The position numbers were made by a program, and so were the translations under genes. From Halomicrobium salinisoli (GTDB lineage Archaea; Halobacteriota; Halobacteria; Halobacteriales; Haloarculaceae), in contig NZ_CP084464.1 of NCBI RefSeq assembly GCF_020405185.1, forward strand, positions 186,001 to 250,000: 64,000 nucleotides of DNA. The letters are read 5' to 3'. The notes beneath the pieces are model-generated. The model saw only the letters and a program-made list of their open reading frames with translations. It ran no database searches and was not told where the DNA came from. Each line of letters starts with the position of its first letter. The stretch's first letter is position 1. Below are positions 31,311-39,839 of this stretch, piece after piece.

Positions 31311-31365
31311 TCACGGCTTTAGGCGCTGGTAGTTCCCGCTGGCACTCCTACGCACACAGCTGAGA

Positions 31366-31375
31366 AGACTATATA
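31366..31375 (+). promoter_or_regulatory. TATA box of the TBP-like fusion gene
   Basis: GACTATATATCCC lies about 25-30 bases before the GTG at 31401. At this spacing transcription would begin at or just before the start codon, so the mRNA is probably leaderless. Confidence 0.55.
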
Positions 31376-31400
31376 TCCCTCTGCAACGACTGAGGCAACA

Positions 31401-34400
31401 GTGACCGCTCGTGCATCACCGATCGAGGTAGCCAAACGCGAGTTCGGTATCGATCCGATAGAGCCGTACTATTTTGTCGCGCTTGGGGACGTCCGTTCTG
31501 ATCAGCGGTTACGCGCAGTTCTCGATACGGAGACCAGACTGTACGAGCCGGATTCGTTCCCGGGGCTGCTGTATGCCCCTGCGTTCATGGACGCCGTGTT
31601 TCTCTTTCTCAAAAGCGGACGCGTAGTCGATCTCACGAGTGACTCGGTTGAGACAGCGAACCGGTCGTTCGAGACACTGTTCGAGCATCTCGAAGCGATC
31701 GGGGCGATAACTGCCAGCCCGGACCGGGAGCTTCGGACAGTCAAACGTGACGTCCTGTCGACCGCACCAAACGAGACGCAAGAGGACGGCGACGCTACCG
31801 GGGAAATCGACCTCTCGATAGACTTCGAGAAAATCAGGAAGCAACTGGTCGCGATCCCGCTTTTCGAACCTCGAGATCGCCTACACTTTCCTCAATCGGA
31901 CATCACAATCCGCCTTCCGAGCGAGAGCGGTCCGGGATCGACGCGGTACAGCTATCATGAGACTTCAGGGACGCTCGACCTAGAGACGTCCCCAGACGGT
32001 GACGCTTTCCTCGGCCTCGATAGCGAACACGAAGTCGGCGTCCTCTTCACACGGGAGGAGCTCGTAGCCGTCTTCGACCATCATGGTGGGTCCCCTGTCG
32101 AGACAGACTGGGCGAAGAACAATGCCGTCATTGTGAGTTCACGTCGCGATGTCAGCAACACCACGATCCACGTCTTCGCTGCAGATGGGTCACTCACGTA
32201 CCACACTGAGCAATCACGAGTAGCCGATATCGCGATCGGCGATGCCGGACGAGTCGCCGCCTACACTCACGGCCACAAACCGCCGGTTCTCACGATCTGT
32301 GAGTGTGACAACGACGGATCTCTCTCGACGGTCGAAGTGGAGGGATACGCTCGTGTGCGATATGCCGACGAAACAGAGGAGTTCTTCGTTGGACCCACAT
32401 CCGACGGCGTGTTTACGAAGGCGCTGTCGACCGACGGAGCGGTTCTCAGAGAACTCGGTCCCAACGAGGTCGAAACGCGTGTCGAACGGTTCCTATCACA
32501 GCGAGGGAATGTCCCGCTGTATGAAGTACGGCGACAAGTGCAACAGGATCCATCGAGGTTCGTTTCTGCCATTCCAGACCTGGTGGAGCGGCTGATAGAC
32601 GACGGATTTGCAGTTCAGCACGGCGCTTCTGTCGCCGAGATATTTCGGGCACTCGCTCGCGAACAGCCAACAGCGTTTACACAGCATCTGGACGCCCTCT
32701 TTGGCCTCCTCGCGGACCCGACCGTACCGTATCAGGCCGAGAGTGCCGATAAAGTGATCCGGGAGCTACACGCCGCCAATATTCAGCGTGATACCATCGT
32801 CGAACGGCTACACCGGATGGTAGAGCAGGGTGACGGAAAACAACGGGAACGGGCAGTTCGGCTCTTTGGGACGAGAACAGTCGATCTCAGTACACACGAG
32901 GAGACCCTGAACCTGCTCGTCGGGTCGCTGGACGAGCAGATGGATCCGCAGCTCATGCTTCCCACCGTCGATGCATTGCAAAACGCCACCGTAGCGAAAG
33001 CTGAAAACCCGGTCCTCGCAAAGCTCGTGACCGACGATCGAGTCGGCATACTGGTCGAACTCCTGCGGTTCGGGCACGACCGCCGTGGACGAGACGAAAA
33101 CGCCCTCAGCATGGGCGTCTCAATAGAGGACGACGGTACGGAAACTGATGAAAAGTCGCTCACCCGACGAGAGACAGAACTCGACGACGAGGAGCTGTAC
33201 TACCTCAACGAGCGGACCGCAGCGCTGCTGGAAGCGATTGCGAAAGTCCATCCCGACGCAGTGACACCACAGCTGGGACGGCTCCTGCTCGATCTGAAAA
33301 CCGAAGCTGAATCGCTGGAAAACGTTCGTGGGAATGCACTCGACATCATCGAGGCGTTGCTGGATGGGAATCCAGAGAGCCTGTCGGCCGCCGTCGATCG
33401 ACACAGTCAGTCAGTGGTGGAGTTGGTAGCGCACTCTGAAACACCGATCGGTGAGGCCGCTCTGCGATTACTCAGTCGGTCTCGTGATGAGCGAGGAAAC
33501 GAGGTTCTACGGGAAATCGCCTCGACGCCGTCCCACAGGCTCTGGCAAATTGCGACAGCACTCACGGAATCAGAATTCGCTGACCATCGCGAGAAAGACG
33601 ATACTGGCCACACTATCGAGCGGGCAACTGCCAGGCTCAGGCAGCTTCCCTCGGACGTAGTGACGACACTACACCTTCCATCCCCCGACGAACTGCAGGA
33701 GTATCGGACGACAGCGGGCCTCGATCGAGCCCAGCTCGGCCACAGTGTCGGGCTCAATCGTCACTTTCTCGAGGCCCTGGAGGAGGGAGTTCTGAACCCC
33801 CCGCTGTCAGCACTCGTCGAGGTCGCCGTCCACGTCGCACCAGACGACACGCTACTCGACGAATTTCCGACCGGTGCGCGACTTCGTACACGTCGGAGGG
33901 CGATCGACGTCTCGACGACGACGCTCGCGGACAGGGCGGGCCTCTCAGACCATCGACTCCAGGCGATCGAAGACGGCACCGCAGACCCACGGGCACATGA
34001 GATAGAACGGGTACTGATCGCGATCGGTGACGCCGAGGAACCAGCGTCGTATCCCGACAGGCCTTCTCTACGAGAAGCCTGGATCGAGTACGGGACCGCA
34101 CTCGCACGGGAATTGGGTCGTCTCCCGAAGAGTAGCGAACTCATCGAACAGCCAGGCACTGCGCACAATGGATCAGGTCTGGACCGTGAACCGGGCTTCG
34201 ATGGTGACGAGGACATCTCCCCAGACGTATCGATGCCGGAGACACCACACTGGGCTGTTTTCGACAGCTGGGACGACCTACTTGCGGATCTCGAGGTTGG
34301 CAACGAGTATCGAACTAGCGGGGCCCCGCTACGGGCATCCCTTCTGGAGGATCTCCGAAGCGTCGCCGACCAGGTCTCGGGTCTTCCGACGACGACCGCA

Positions 34401-34496
34401 ATCGATGAACACGGGACGTACTCCTACCACTACTACAAGAAGGAGTTCGGCGGTATTCGAGCCGCCCGCGAAGCTGCTGGCCTCAACTCCAAATAA
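31401..34496 (+). CDS. TBP-like / helical-repeat / double XRE HTH / HNR multidomain protein
   Basis: A 1,031-residue protein of a layout that I do not recognise. Residues 20-100 resemble one half of a TATA-binding protein: a strand PYYFVALGDV, then TRLYEPDSFPGLLYAP (compare TBP's Y-P--FPGL-Y), a strand AVFLFLKSGRVVDLTS and a helix SVETANRSFETLFEHLEAIG. Residues 150-350 are strand-rich and may be a partial beta-propeller. Residues 360-745 are helical hairpins of ARM/HEAT type (for example RERAVRLFGTRTV, LVELLRFG). Two XRE-type helix-turn-helix domains follow (about 762-812 and 826-877: LGHSVGLNRHFLEALEEG and LADRAGLSDHRLQAIEDG). The end (about 982-1028) looks like a homing-endonuclease-associated repeat, YSYHYYKKEFGGIRAAREAA. 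No catalytic site is evident. I infer a large DNA-bound regulator. The domain calls rest on visual motif matching. Confidence 0.75.
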   Translation: MTARASPIEVAKREFGIDPIEPYYFVALGDVRSDQRLRAVLDTETRLYEPDSFPGLLYAPAFMDAVFLFLKSGRVVDLTSDSVETANRSFETLFEHLEAIGAITASPDRELRTVKRDVLSTAPNETQEDGDATGEIDLSIDFEKIRKQLVAIPLFEPRDRLHFPQSDITIRLPSESGPGSTRYSYHETSGTLDLETSPDGDAFLGLDSEHEVGVLFTREELVAVFDHHGGSPVETDWAKNNAVIVSSRRDVSNTTIHVFAADGSLTYHTEQSRVADIAIGDAGRVAAYTHGHKPPVLTICECDNDGSLSTVEVEGYARVRYADETEEFFVGPTSDGVFTKALSTDGAVLRELGPNEVETRVERFLSQRGNVPLYEVRRQVQQDPSRFVSAIPDLVERLIDDGFAVQHGASVAEIFRALAREQPTAFTQHLDALFGLLADPTVPYQAESADKVIRELHAANIQRDTIVERLHRMVEQGDGKQRERAVRLFGTRTVDLSTHEETLNLLVGSLDEQMDPQLMLPTVDALQNATVAKAENPVLAKLVTDDRVGILVELLRFGHDRRGRDENALSMGVSIEDDGTETDEKSLTRRETELDDEELYYLNERTAALLEAIAKVHPDAVTPQLGRLLLDLKTEAESLENVRGNALDIIEALLDGNPESLSAAVDRHSQSVVELVAHSETPIGEAALRLLSRSRDERGNEVLREIASTPSHRLWQIATALTESEFADHREKDDTGHTIERATARLRQLPSDVVTTLHLPSPDELQEYRTTAGLDRAQLGHSVGLNRHFLEALEEGVLNPPLSALVEVAVHVAPDDTLLDEFPTGARLRTRRRAIDVSTTTLADRAGLSDHRLQAIEDGTADPRAHEIERVLIAIGDAEEPASYPDRPSLREAWIEYGTALARELGRLPKSSELIEQPGTAHNGSGLDREPGFDGDEDISPDVSMPETPHWAVFDSWDDLLADLEVGNEYRTSGAPLRASLLEDLRSVADQVSGLPTTTAIDEHGTYSYHYYKKEFGGIRAAREAAGLNSK

Positions 34497-34824
34497 TCTG
34501 ACCAGTGGACGCATACTGACGCATCGGATAATGTCTAGGATCCTGGCAGAATACTGTCCTGTCACCGTCGTCCAGCAGTGTGAGAGGGGTCACTCTTCCT
34601 GAGGATCTCTCGCGGTTTCGACTCGCTCTTTGATCTTTGTCGGGATAGGTCGGTGTGCCACGCCGGCCGATGCGGGCCGCCTCGACGACGAGCCCGCAGT
34701 CGGTACATCGGGTTTCACGACAGTCCGACTGGAGCCGTCCATAGCACTCTGGGCAACTGTCTGCAGTGATCGTCTGGCCGGTCGATTCGTCGAAGCCATT
34801 GCTGTAGACATCGCTGTAGGCCAT
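34483..34824 (-). pseudogene. Truncated TFB-like gene (zinc ribbon only)
   Basis: A 113-codon frame starting MAYSDVYSNGFDESTGQTI. Residues 24-50 are a TFB/TFIIB zinc ribbon, CPECYGRLQSDCRETRCTDC followed by GLVVEAARIG. In intact haloarchaeal TFBs the ribbon is followed by a B-reader/linker and two cyclin folds of about 200 residues; here the frame runs into an unrelated sequence (VTPLTLLDDGDRT) and stops within the end of the convergent TBP-like gene, overlapping it by 14 bases. Either a frameshifted, deleted TFB or a short ribbon-only protein. The start codon is intact, so a small zinc-ribbon product could still be made. Confidence 0.6.
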
Positions 34825-35169
34825 TGGAACTCAGCGAGACCACTCTGATTGGGCCCCGCACCCGACAGGGGCCAGACAAATAGCGGGGCTAACGCGGTCT
34901 CACGCAGATTGCGCGCGATTGTGATCTCGAAAATCAGGCGCTATCTGATGTAGAACAGGCAGTAAGTGGAAACTGCTTACTGACCATTACTGTTCATCTC
35001 GTGTTGGTAATTTTCGGGGGCTACCCAATACACGACACGTATTCGTCGCTGGAATGATGGACAAATATTTGATAAGTATTATTCAGACTCGGCATGATCA
35101 ACCGGTGATGGGACTCAACGAAGAAACGGGAAAAGTCACTTATGATAGAACTCCTACTCAAACTAACTA
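34825..35169. other. 345-base intergenic stretch, AT-rich on its right side
   Basis: Contains an inverted repeat, CAGTAAG (34960-34966) and CTTACTG (34976-34982), with a nine-base centre, which could be an operator or a small hairpin. A TATA-like CACTTATGATAG (about 35136-35147) lies 23-34 bases before the start at 35170. Base composition drops sharply from 34990 onwards. Confidence 0.4.
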
Positions 35170-35910
35170 ATGCACTTTGAAGGATTAGTTCTCGTCGAGG
35201 TGGAGGATAACGTAGTCACTCCACATTGGAGAGGAGAAGTACCGTGTCCCCAAAAGTTTAATATTGATGATATTGATGCAGATAACCCGATTGAGTACGT
35301 AATTGGAAATTGGATTGAACATTACGGGCGTCGATGGATTGATGAGTTCACTGGCTCTGGAAATGGAGTTAATTGCCCTGATGGAACGCTCACACCGGGT
35401 AATGGCGAACGGCAAACTCCGACCACCGCAACGCCCGATACCTGGTACTGCAAAATCACGGGGGAAACTTGCCCAATTCAAGCATTAGTCCCAACCGATA
35501 ATAAGGAGGCTTTCATCAGGGGCTGCAACGTTGAAGAAGCCGCCGAAGAACTTGACAAGCCACCCGAACAATATAAAAAAGGCCTTTTCCAAGCTGTCCG
35601 TAAGGGGGAGTTCACAGGTGAACATCATATGGCAGGGCGTGAACCTTGCTGGCAATGCCAACAGAAACAAGCTGTTGAAGATGTTCACGATCCATGGGCC
35701 CTCACAGCTATCCACTTACATCTTGATGAAGAAACGATGGACCGAAAGAAGAGATTTCGTCAGGCGGGTTTGGAATCGTGGGTCGGTCATCCTATTTGCG
35801 CCGAATGTTTCTTAGAACTCCCTGACTTGTTCCCTGATGTCGAGTTTTCCAAGTGGGGGCTAAATTTTGAACCCTATCAGACAGTTCCATACCGATTGGA
35901 TTTCGATTGA
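35170..35910 (+). CDS. AT-rich orphan protein with paired cysteines, 246 residues
   Basis: The gene is much AT-richer than almost everything around it and uses A/T-ending codons. The product begins MHFEGLVLVEVEDNVVTPHW. Cys pairs occur as CKITGETC (about residue 94-101), CWQCQQ (about 159-162) and CAEC (about 217-220), suggesting one or two zinc sites. No recognisable domain. Residues DKPPEQYKKGLFQAVRKGEF are basic and helical. It is short of any known partner: flanked by the TFB remnant and a Tat-exported protein on the other strand. I infer recent horizontal acquisition; function unknown. Confidence 0.65.
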   Translation: MHFEGLVLVEVEDNVVTPHWRGEVPCPQKFNIDDIDADNPIEYVIGNWIEHYGRRWIDEFTGSGNGVNCPDGTLTPGNGERQTPTTATPDTWYCKITGETCPIQALVPTDNKEAFIRGCNVEEAAEELDKPPEQYKKGLFQAVRKGEFTGEHHMAGREPCWQCQQKQAVEDVHDPWALTAIHLHLDEETMDRKKRFRQAGLESWVGHPICAECFLELPDLFPDVEFSKWGLNFEPYQTVPYRLDFD

Positions 35911-36073
35911 ATAGTAAGACAATCTATAAATCCTCACTCTTACTCTAACTTCTGTATCTATTCGTGTCAAGAATCGCAGAGACTACTAGTCTGTACGATA
36001 ACTAATCCCTCTGTACTGAGTAGAACGAATCCCCTCAACAGAAGAACGAGGATTGTTCGATACCCTGCGCTTG

Positions 36074-36577
36074 CTAGGTCCCCTTTGTAGCCTCACGCAC
36101 ATCGAACTCGAGAGCGAGGTACGGCGACGTACCAATAAGGAGAAATCGGTACCGGCCGGGTGAAAGGTCTCCCTCGACGGTACTCGCCTGGTCAGCAAGC
36201 GCAGCTCGAGACAGCGTAACCCGCTCGACGGTTGTCCCATCGGGTTCGAGACGCATCAAACAGAGCCGGTGAAAGCGATCACTGGTCCATGCAACGTGCC
36301 CCCAATCGCCGTTCGATTTTCTCTGCAGGGCCCACGGGTTGTGGCAACCAAGGTTAAGCTGTGAGTCCCCCGTGTTGGTCACTTCGAACGTAACCGTATC
36401 CCCGAGATGAACCGTCTCTTCTCGAAGACTGATAGTGAGGTCGTCGCGCTCGTCGACGATCTGCTCCTGGCCGTAGTATTCTGGCCGGGTATCGTCCGTC
36501 AACCGTCCGAGTACGGTCCAGCCGACAAGCCCACCTGACCCGAGGGCAAGTGACGTTAGATACGTCCGGCGTTGCAT
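36074..36577 (-). CDS. Tat-exported Ig-like protein, 167 residues
   Basis: Starts MQRRTYLTSLALGSGGLVGW, a twin-arginine signal without a lipobox cysteine, so it is either cleaved or kept as an N-terminal anchor. The mature part is one beta-sandwich domain with LTISLREETVHLGDTVTFEV, TNTGDSQLNLGCHNPWALQR and a last strand LSPGRYRFLLIGTSPYLALE. This pattern recurs in haloarchaeal exported proteins with an Ig-like fold. Similar in layout to the lipoprotein at 44260. Function unknown. The gap 36578-36869 contains nothing that I can support. Confidence 0.65.
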   Translation of the reverse strand: MQRRTYLTSLALGSGGLVGWTVLGRLTDDTRPEYYGQEQIVDERDDLTISLREETVHLGDTVTFEVTNTGDSQLNLGCHNPWALQRKSNGDWGHVAWTSDRFHRLCLMRLEPDGTTVERVTLSRAALADQASTVEGDLSPGRYRFLLIGTSPYLALEFDVREATKGT

Positions 36578-36869
36578 GGATACTACTGGTAGTGATATAC
36601 CGAAATACGTTGAGATCGGTCAAAACAGGGTTTGACTGTCGTTCTGATAGCGGCTGATACAAGTAGGGTGGTAGGACGGACAGAACGGAGCAAGCGGTTC
36701 AGGGTAGCCGTCCGCCAGCACAGCAATCCATCTGGCTACCATCCATCTGTGTATAACGCAGCGCCGACTTCTGTCGGTTTATCGCTTCGAGGGTTGTACT
36801 CGTCGAAATCTACAGATAGACGGGATTGTATGGTCTATTTGTATTCTACCGTATGGGATCGGTACTCGA

Positions 36870-37385
36870 TTACCGCTTGGCCGGGTTCCGAACGAACACG
36901 GTGTCGTTCGGCCGCATCCAAGAGCGAATCTGGCGTTCGAGGTAGTCCCGGGCACTCGAGAGGGTGAACACACCGCGGTCGAGCATATCCCCGACGGCGG
37001 TTTTCAGGCCGTCGATTGGCTCTGTGCGAAGCCGTCACCGACGGGCTCGCCGTCGTACCACCGCACCGTCCGGATCGCTCCGTTGCAATGCGTCGGACTC
37101 GATTCGATGGTTCGGCACTCGTACTACAGGCCGAACCAGTGCGTTCGGAAGGCCGTGACGTCCAGCGACTCGTCGACGACATAGCAGGCTTCGTGGTTGA
37201 GGTAGTCAAGTTGGGTAGCCAGTAGCTCATCCAGTGTGATACCGACGGCCCAGGGGTCCACGTCGACCTGCCCGTCGGGCTGGCCGATCGGTCGGCGTCG
37301 TCTGCAGAGTGATTCGTCTGGTCAGGAGTAGTCTCGTCCTCGGTCATCGAATCGCCGGAGGAGTACATCCCTCCGTCCACCGAGG
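36870..37385 (-). pseudogene. Broken haloarchaeal mobile-element gene, copy C of the repeated junction
   Basis: Read on the minus strand, the start MTEDETTPDQTNHSADDAD (37349) is followed, after a shift of frame, by GQVDVDPWAVGITLDELLAT and TAFRTHWFGL with an in-frame stop; then WYDGEPVGDGFAQSQ and, in the third frame, TAVGDMLDRGVFTLSSARDY and MRPNDTVFVRNPAKR. At least two frameshifts and one stop break it. The DNA just upstream of its start (37360-37390) matches the same junction behind SWIM copy A and copy B. Function of the intact gene unknown. Confidence 0.5.
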
Positions 37386-37442
37386 GGGCGATAAACTACG
37401 CAACCAGAGCCTGAAGGTGGGCAGACCGATTGACGGCTGCGT

Positions 37443-38000
37443 CTATCGAGACCGCCCTGCGTTGGGCTCGTCAGGACCCGTCTGCCAGTTCGGGACGTAC
37501 ACCGTATGGCGGTTCCAGAGTCGGTCCTGTCGCGTCGGAAACTGCGCCGCCCGTCTGGTCGATGGCACCAGTTCGATCGTTCGTTCGATGGTCGCCCCCC
37601 AGGGAATCGTCTCGCCCTGCTCAGTCCACAGGAAAACGTCGTCCCCCTCGATCGTCGGCTGCTCCCCTGTACTGGTGAATTCTATCGCCGCTGTTGCTGG
37701 CAGTTCCACGGGATCCCACGCGATCCACCACGCTTTCCCGGTGAAGCCCTCTGTTCGATATCGTTCACCAAGCAGGGGTTTCGACTCGTCACCTAGCGTC
37801 ACGCTGCACGAGACGCGGCGTGAGATATCCTGCAGAGCCCGCAGGTGGTCCCCTCTCAATTCGTCCTCGCCGGGCGGAGGCTGGTCAGTCGTTCCGGGCG
37901 CAACAGCACCCCAGAAGAACAGCGTCGTCTCCCGCGGGATGGTGGCTCGATGGTGCGTACCTGCAAACGGAATCGTGAGTTCGACAGCCGGATGGTCCAT
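37443..38000 (-). CDS. Hypothetical protein, 185 residues, divergent from the nuclease-like gene
   Basis: Begins MDHPAVELTIPFAGTHHRAT. Mostly beta strands with several Trp (AWWIAWDPVELPATAAIEF, FLWTEQGETIPW, VYVPNWQTGPDEP); no signal peptide and no catalytic motif that I recognise. The C terminus is Arg-rich. It shares a 74-base divergent promoter region with the nuclease-like gene at 38075, so the two may be co-regulated. GC-rich codon use is like the host's. Function unknown. Confidence 0.6.
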   Translation of the reverse strand: MDHPAVELTIPFAGTHHRATIPRETTLFFWGAVAPGTTDQPPPGEDELRGDHLRALQDISRRVSCSVTLGDESKPLLGERYRTEGFTGKAWWIAWDPVELPATAAIEFTSTGEQPTIEGDDVFLWTEQGETIPWGATIERTIELVPSTRRAAQFPTRQDRLWNRHTVYVPNWQTGPDEPNAGRSR

Positions 38001-38037
38001 TGGTGGAGCTGACTATCCAGTTCCGTATTGGGACCGT

Positions 38038-38048
38038 ATCATAATTTA
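38038..38048 (+). promoter_or_regulatory. TATA-like promoter of the nuclease-like gene
   Basis: ATCATAATTTAAC lies about 27-35 bases before the GTG at 38075, giving a nearly leaderless transcript. Confidence 0.5.
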
Positions 38049-38074
38049 ACTATCTGTCTGTCGCATCCCTGTCT

Positions 38075-39145
38075 GTGTTTCCAGACGCTGGATCAGGAAC
38101 GAAGCAGCTCCAGCCGATCTACCCGGAAACGACGGAACCGATACCACTGCACCTCTGTCCAACCGGCGAAGCAAATACGAAATACCAGCTTGCGCGTGAA
38201 TTCGGCAGGGCCGGGGACTGCTACTGCGAAGTGTCGCTTGGCGGGCGAGACCAGATCGACCTCGTCTGGATCGACACCGAAAGCGACGCCCAGTCCCGAC
38301 GAATCGTCGGCATCGAGATCAAAACGGTAGCCGAGTTCGACCGGGCGACGCACGAACTCGAATCACAGGTCGAGCAGTATCGCTCCCTCACGGTCAGCGA
38401 TCTCACGAACGCGACTGCAGTGGCCGGTGAGTCGATCACGCCGGCCGACGAGACGTACGTCTTCGACGAGGTCTGGGTCGTTGCGGTTGGCGATCGTGAC
38501 CGGTGGGAGATACCCTGGCGTGACGGGACTCCCGAAGACGGCTGGTTGAACTACGATCCGACCACGGGCCAGCTGGCGTACGAGATCGACGCGACGTCTC
38601 GTGACACGACGATCGAGTTCGACTTCGAGCAGCGCGTCGGCGAGGCCCAGCTCACGGCGTCGCTCTGGGATCGGTATCAGTCGTCCGCGGAGTCAGTGGT
38701 CGCTGCCGAGTCGCGGTTCTCGAAGCCCCGGGATAGAGTCATCCAGGAGAATCGTCTCAAACACCGAATCGGAAAGGGCCAGGGTGGCAAGACGAAGCAC
38801 GCAGATCTGGTCGTGAGTAAGACCTCAGAAATCACGCCACTCCGGGAGGACTCCACAATTCGGGGACTGGAGGTCAAGGCGTCGTTCGGCGCTCGGACAC
38901 GCGATCGACTCGACGACCAACTCCCACTCTACTGTGATGCAGGACTGTTCTCGGAGGTCTATCTCGTCGTTCGGGACGACGATCGTCAGGAGGCGATGTC
39001 GTTCCTCGAGGCCAATCATCCGCGAGTCGGGTTGCTCGCTGTAGAGAACCACGATGTCTCTCTAGAGCGGCAGGCTACATCACTCGAATTGCAAAAGGTA
39101 CCTGTTGGACGCTGCCCCGGGTCGGACCCCGAGTTTCGACTATAG
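38075..39145 (+). CDS. Protein with two PD-(D/E)XK-like nuclease motifs
   Basis: A 356-residue protein from a GTG at 38075. Two segments each show the core of a PD-(D/E)XK restriction-endonuclease-like fold. In the first half: CYCEVSLGGRDQIDLVWIDT followed by IVGIEIKTVAEFDRA (Asp of QIDLVW about residue 62, ExK about 77-79), then a helix with LESQVEQYRSL. In the second half: KTKHADLVVSKTSE then IRGLEVKASFGARTRD (ExK about 269-271) and a helix with LDDQLPLYCDAGLFSEVYLVV. The spacing D-x(n)-(E)xK-...-Q resembles the Q(x)Y helix of YqaJ/RecB-type nucleases. No helicase or methylase gene lies next to it. I infer DNA cleavage or a dead nuclease pair; the fold call is by motif only. Confidence 0.65.
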   Translation: MFPDAGSGTKQLQPIYPETTEPIPLHLCPTGEANTKYQLAREFGRAGDCYCEVSLGGRDQIDLVWIDTESDAQSRRIVGIEIKTVAEFDRATHELESQVEQYRSLTVSDLTNATAVAGESITPADETYVFDEVWVVAVGDRDRWEIPWRDGTPEDGWLNYDPTTGQLAYEIDATSRDTTIEFDFEQRVGEAQLTASLWDRYQSSAESVVAAESRFSKPRDRVIQENRLKHRIGKGQGGKTKHADLVVSKTSEITPLREDSTIRGLEVKASFGARTRDRLDDQLPLYCDAGLFSEVYLVVRDDDRQEAMSFLEANHPRVGLLAVENHDVSLERQATSLELQKVPVGRCPGSDPEFRL

Positions 39146-39234
39146 CTGCAGCCGACTTCAGGGGGGCTTGAAGCGTCGAAAACAGGGACGCCACGCGGTT
39201 CGGTGAGATTGGCTGGTCCGTCCGCTGGTGTACC

Positions 39235-39445
39235 ATCACCCGTCATAGCAGCCTGGAGGAGCAGTGCTCATCTGCCCAGCGATGGCACCACAAATCATCG
39301 GGTACAGCGACACTGGCCAATCAGTTCACGGGAAGCCCAGTGCAGACTGGTGACGGCCATCGATTGATCTTCACCCGTGCCCACGTAGGCAGTCGTCCCT
39401 CGGGACGGGGAACAAGACCGGCCTTGATCCATAGGTCGACGCGTG
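39235..39445 (-). pseudogene. Decayed SWIM zinc-finger gene, copy B (C-terminal part)
   Basis: The minus strand reads GTRVDLWIKAGLVPRPEGRL and on to PTWARVKINRWP, ending GLPVN-stop. This matches the region after the SWIM zinc ligands in copy A (RRVDLEITAGLVPRPDGRLP). Beyond the stop, the DNA to 39235 still matches copy A, including TTTGTGG and a segment ending GATGGTACACCAGCGGACG. The zinc ligands and everything upstream are missing. Confidence 0.5.
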
Positions 39446-39449
39446 TCCC

Positions 39450-39839
39450 GTGATGGGGGCCGAAGTGCGTCATGCACTGCTCTCGTATCCGCCACCACAG
39501 GTACTGATCGACGTTCTCGGAGATCTAGCCGAGGAGGGGAATGACGAGCCATGCCTAGCAGAGGTGGCGAAAGCGGTTGCGGTTGATCGGCCGAACTTTG
39601 CATTGGATCTGTTCGTGAGTCCGCGATCGAAGGATCGTGAACGAGTACTCGACGAAGAGAGTAGCACTATCGATCTTGCCGCGTTCGACAACGGAGAAAT
39701 CTACTCGACGCACACAGAGTTTCAGTACAAAGCCATGCTTTATCATGCCGGATTCCTGACTGAACGAGGGACAGATACGAAATCGGAGACCGTCCCGACG
39801 ACCGATATCTGTGCGCTGGAAACACCGCTCGAACGCTAA
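39450..39839 (+). CDS. Possibly truncated hypothetical protein, 129 residues
   Basis: Begins MMGAEVRHALLSYPPPQVLI at GTG 39450 (ATG at 39453 is the alternative). The C-terminal half, IYSTHTEFQYKAMLYHAGFL then TDICALETPLER, looks like the last domain of a larger protein. The gene starts inside remnants of another gene, so it is probably an N-terminally truncated copy or a fragment joined to a new start. No family recognised and no function proposed. Confidence 0.45.
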   Translation: MMGAEVRHALLSYPPPQVLIDVLGDLAEEGNDEPCLAEVAKAVAVDRPNFALDLFVSPRSKDRERVLDEESSTIDLAAFDNGEIYSTHTEFQYKAMLYHAGFLTERGTDTKSETVPTTDICALETPLER

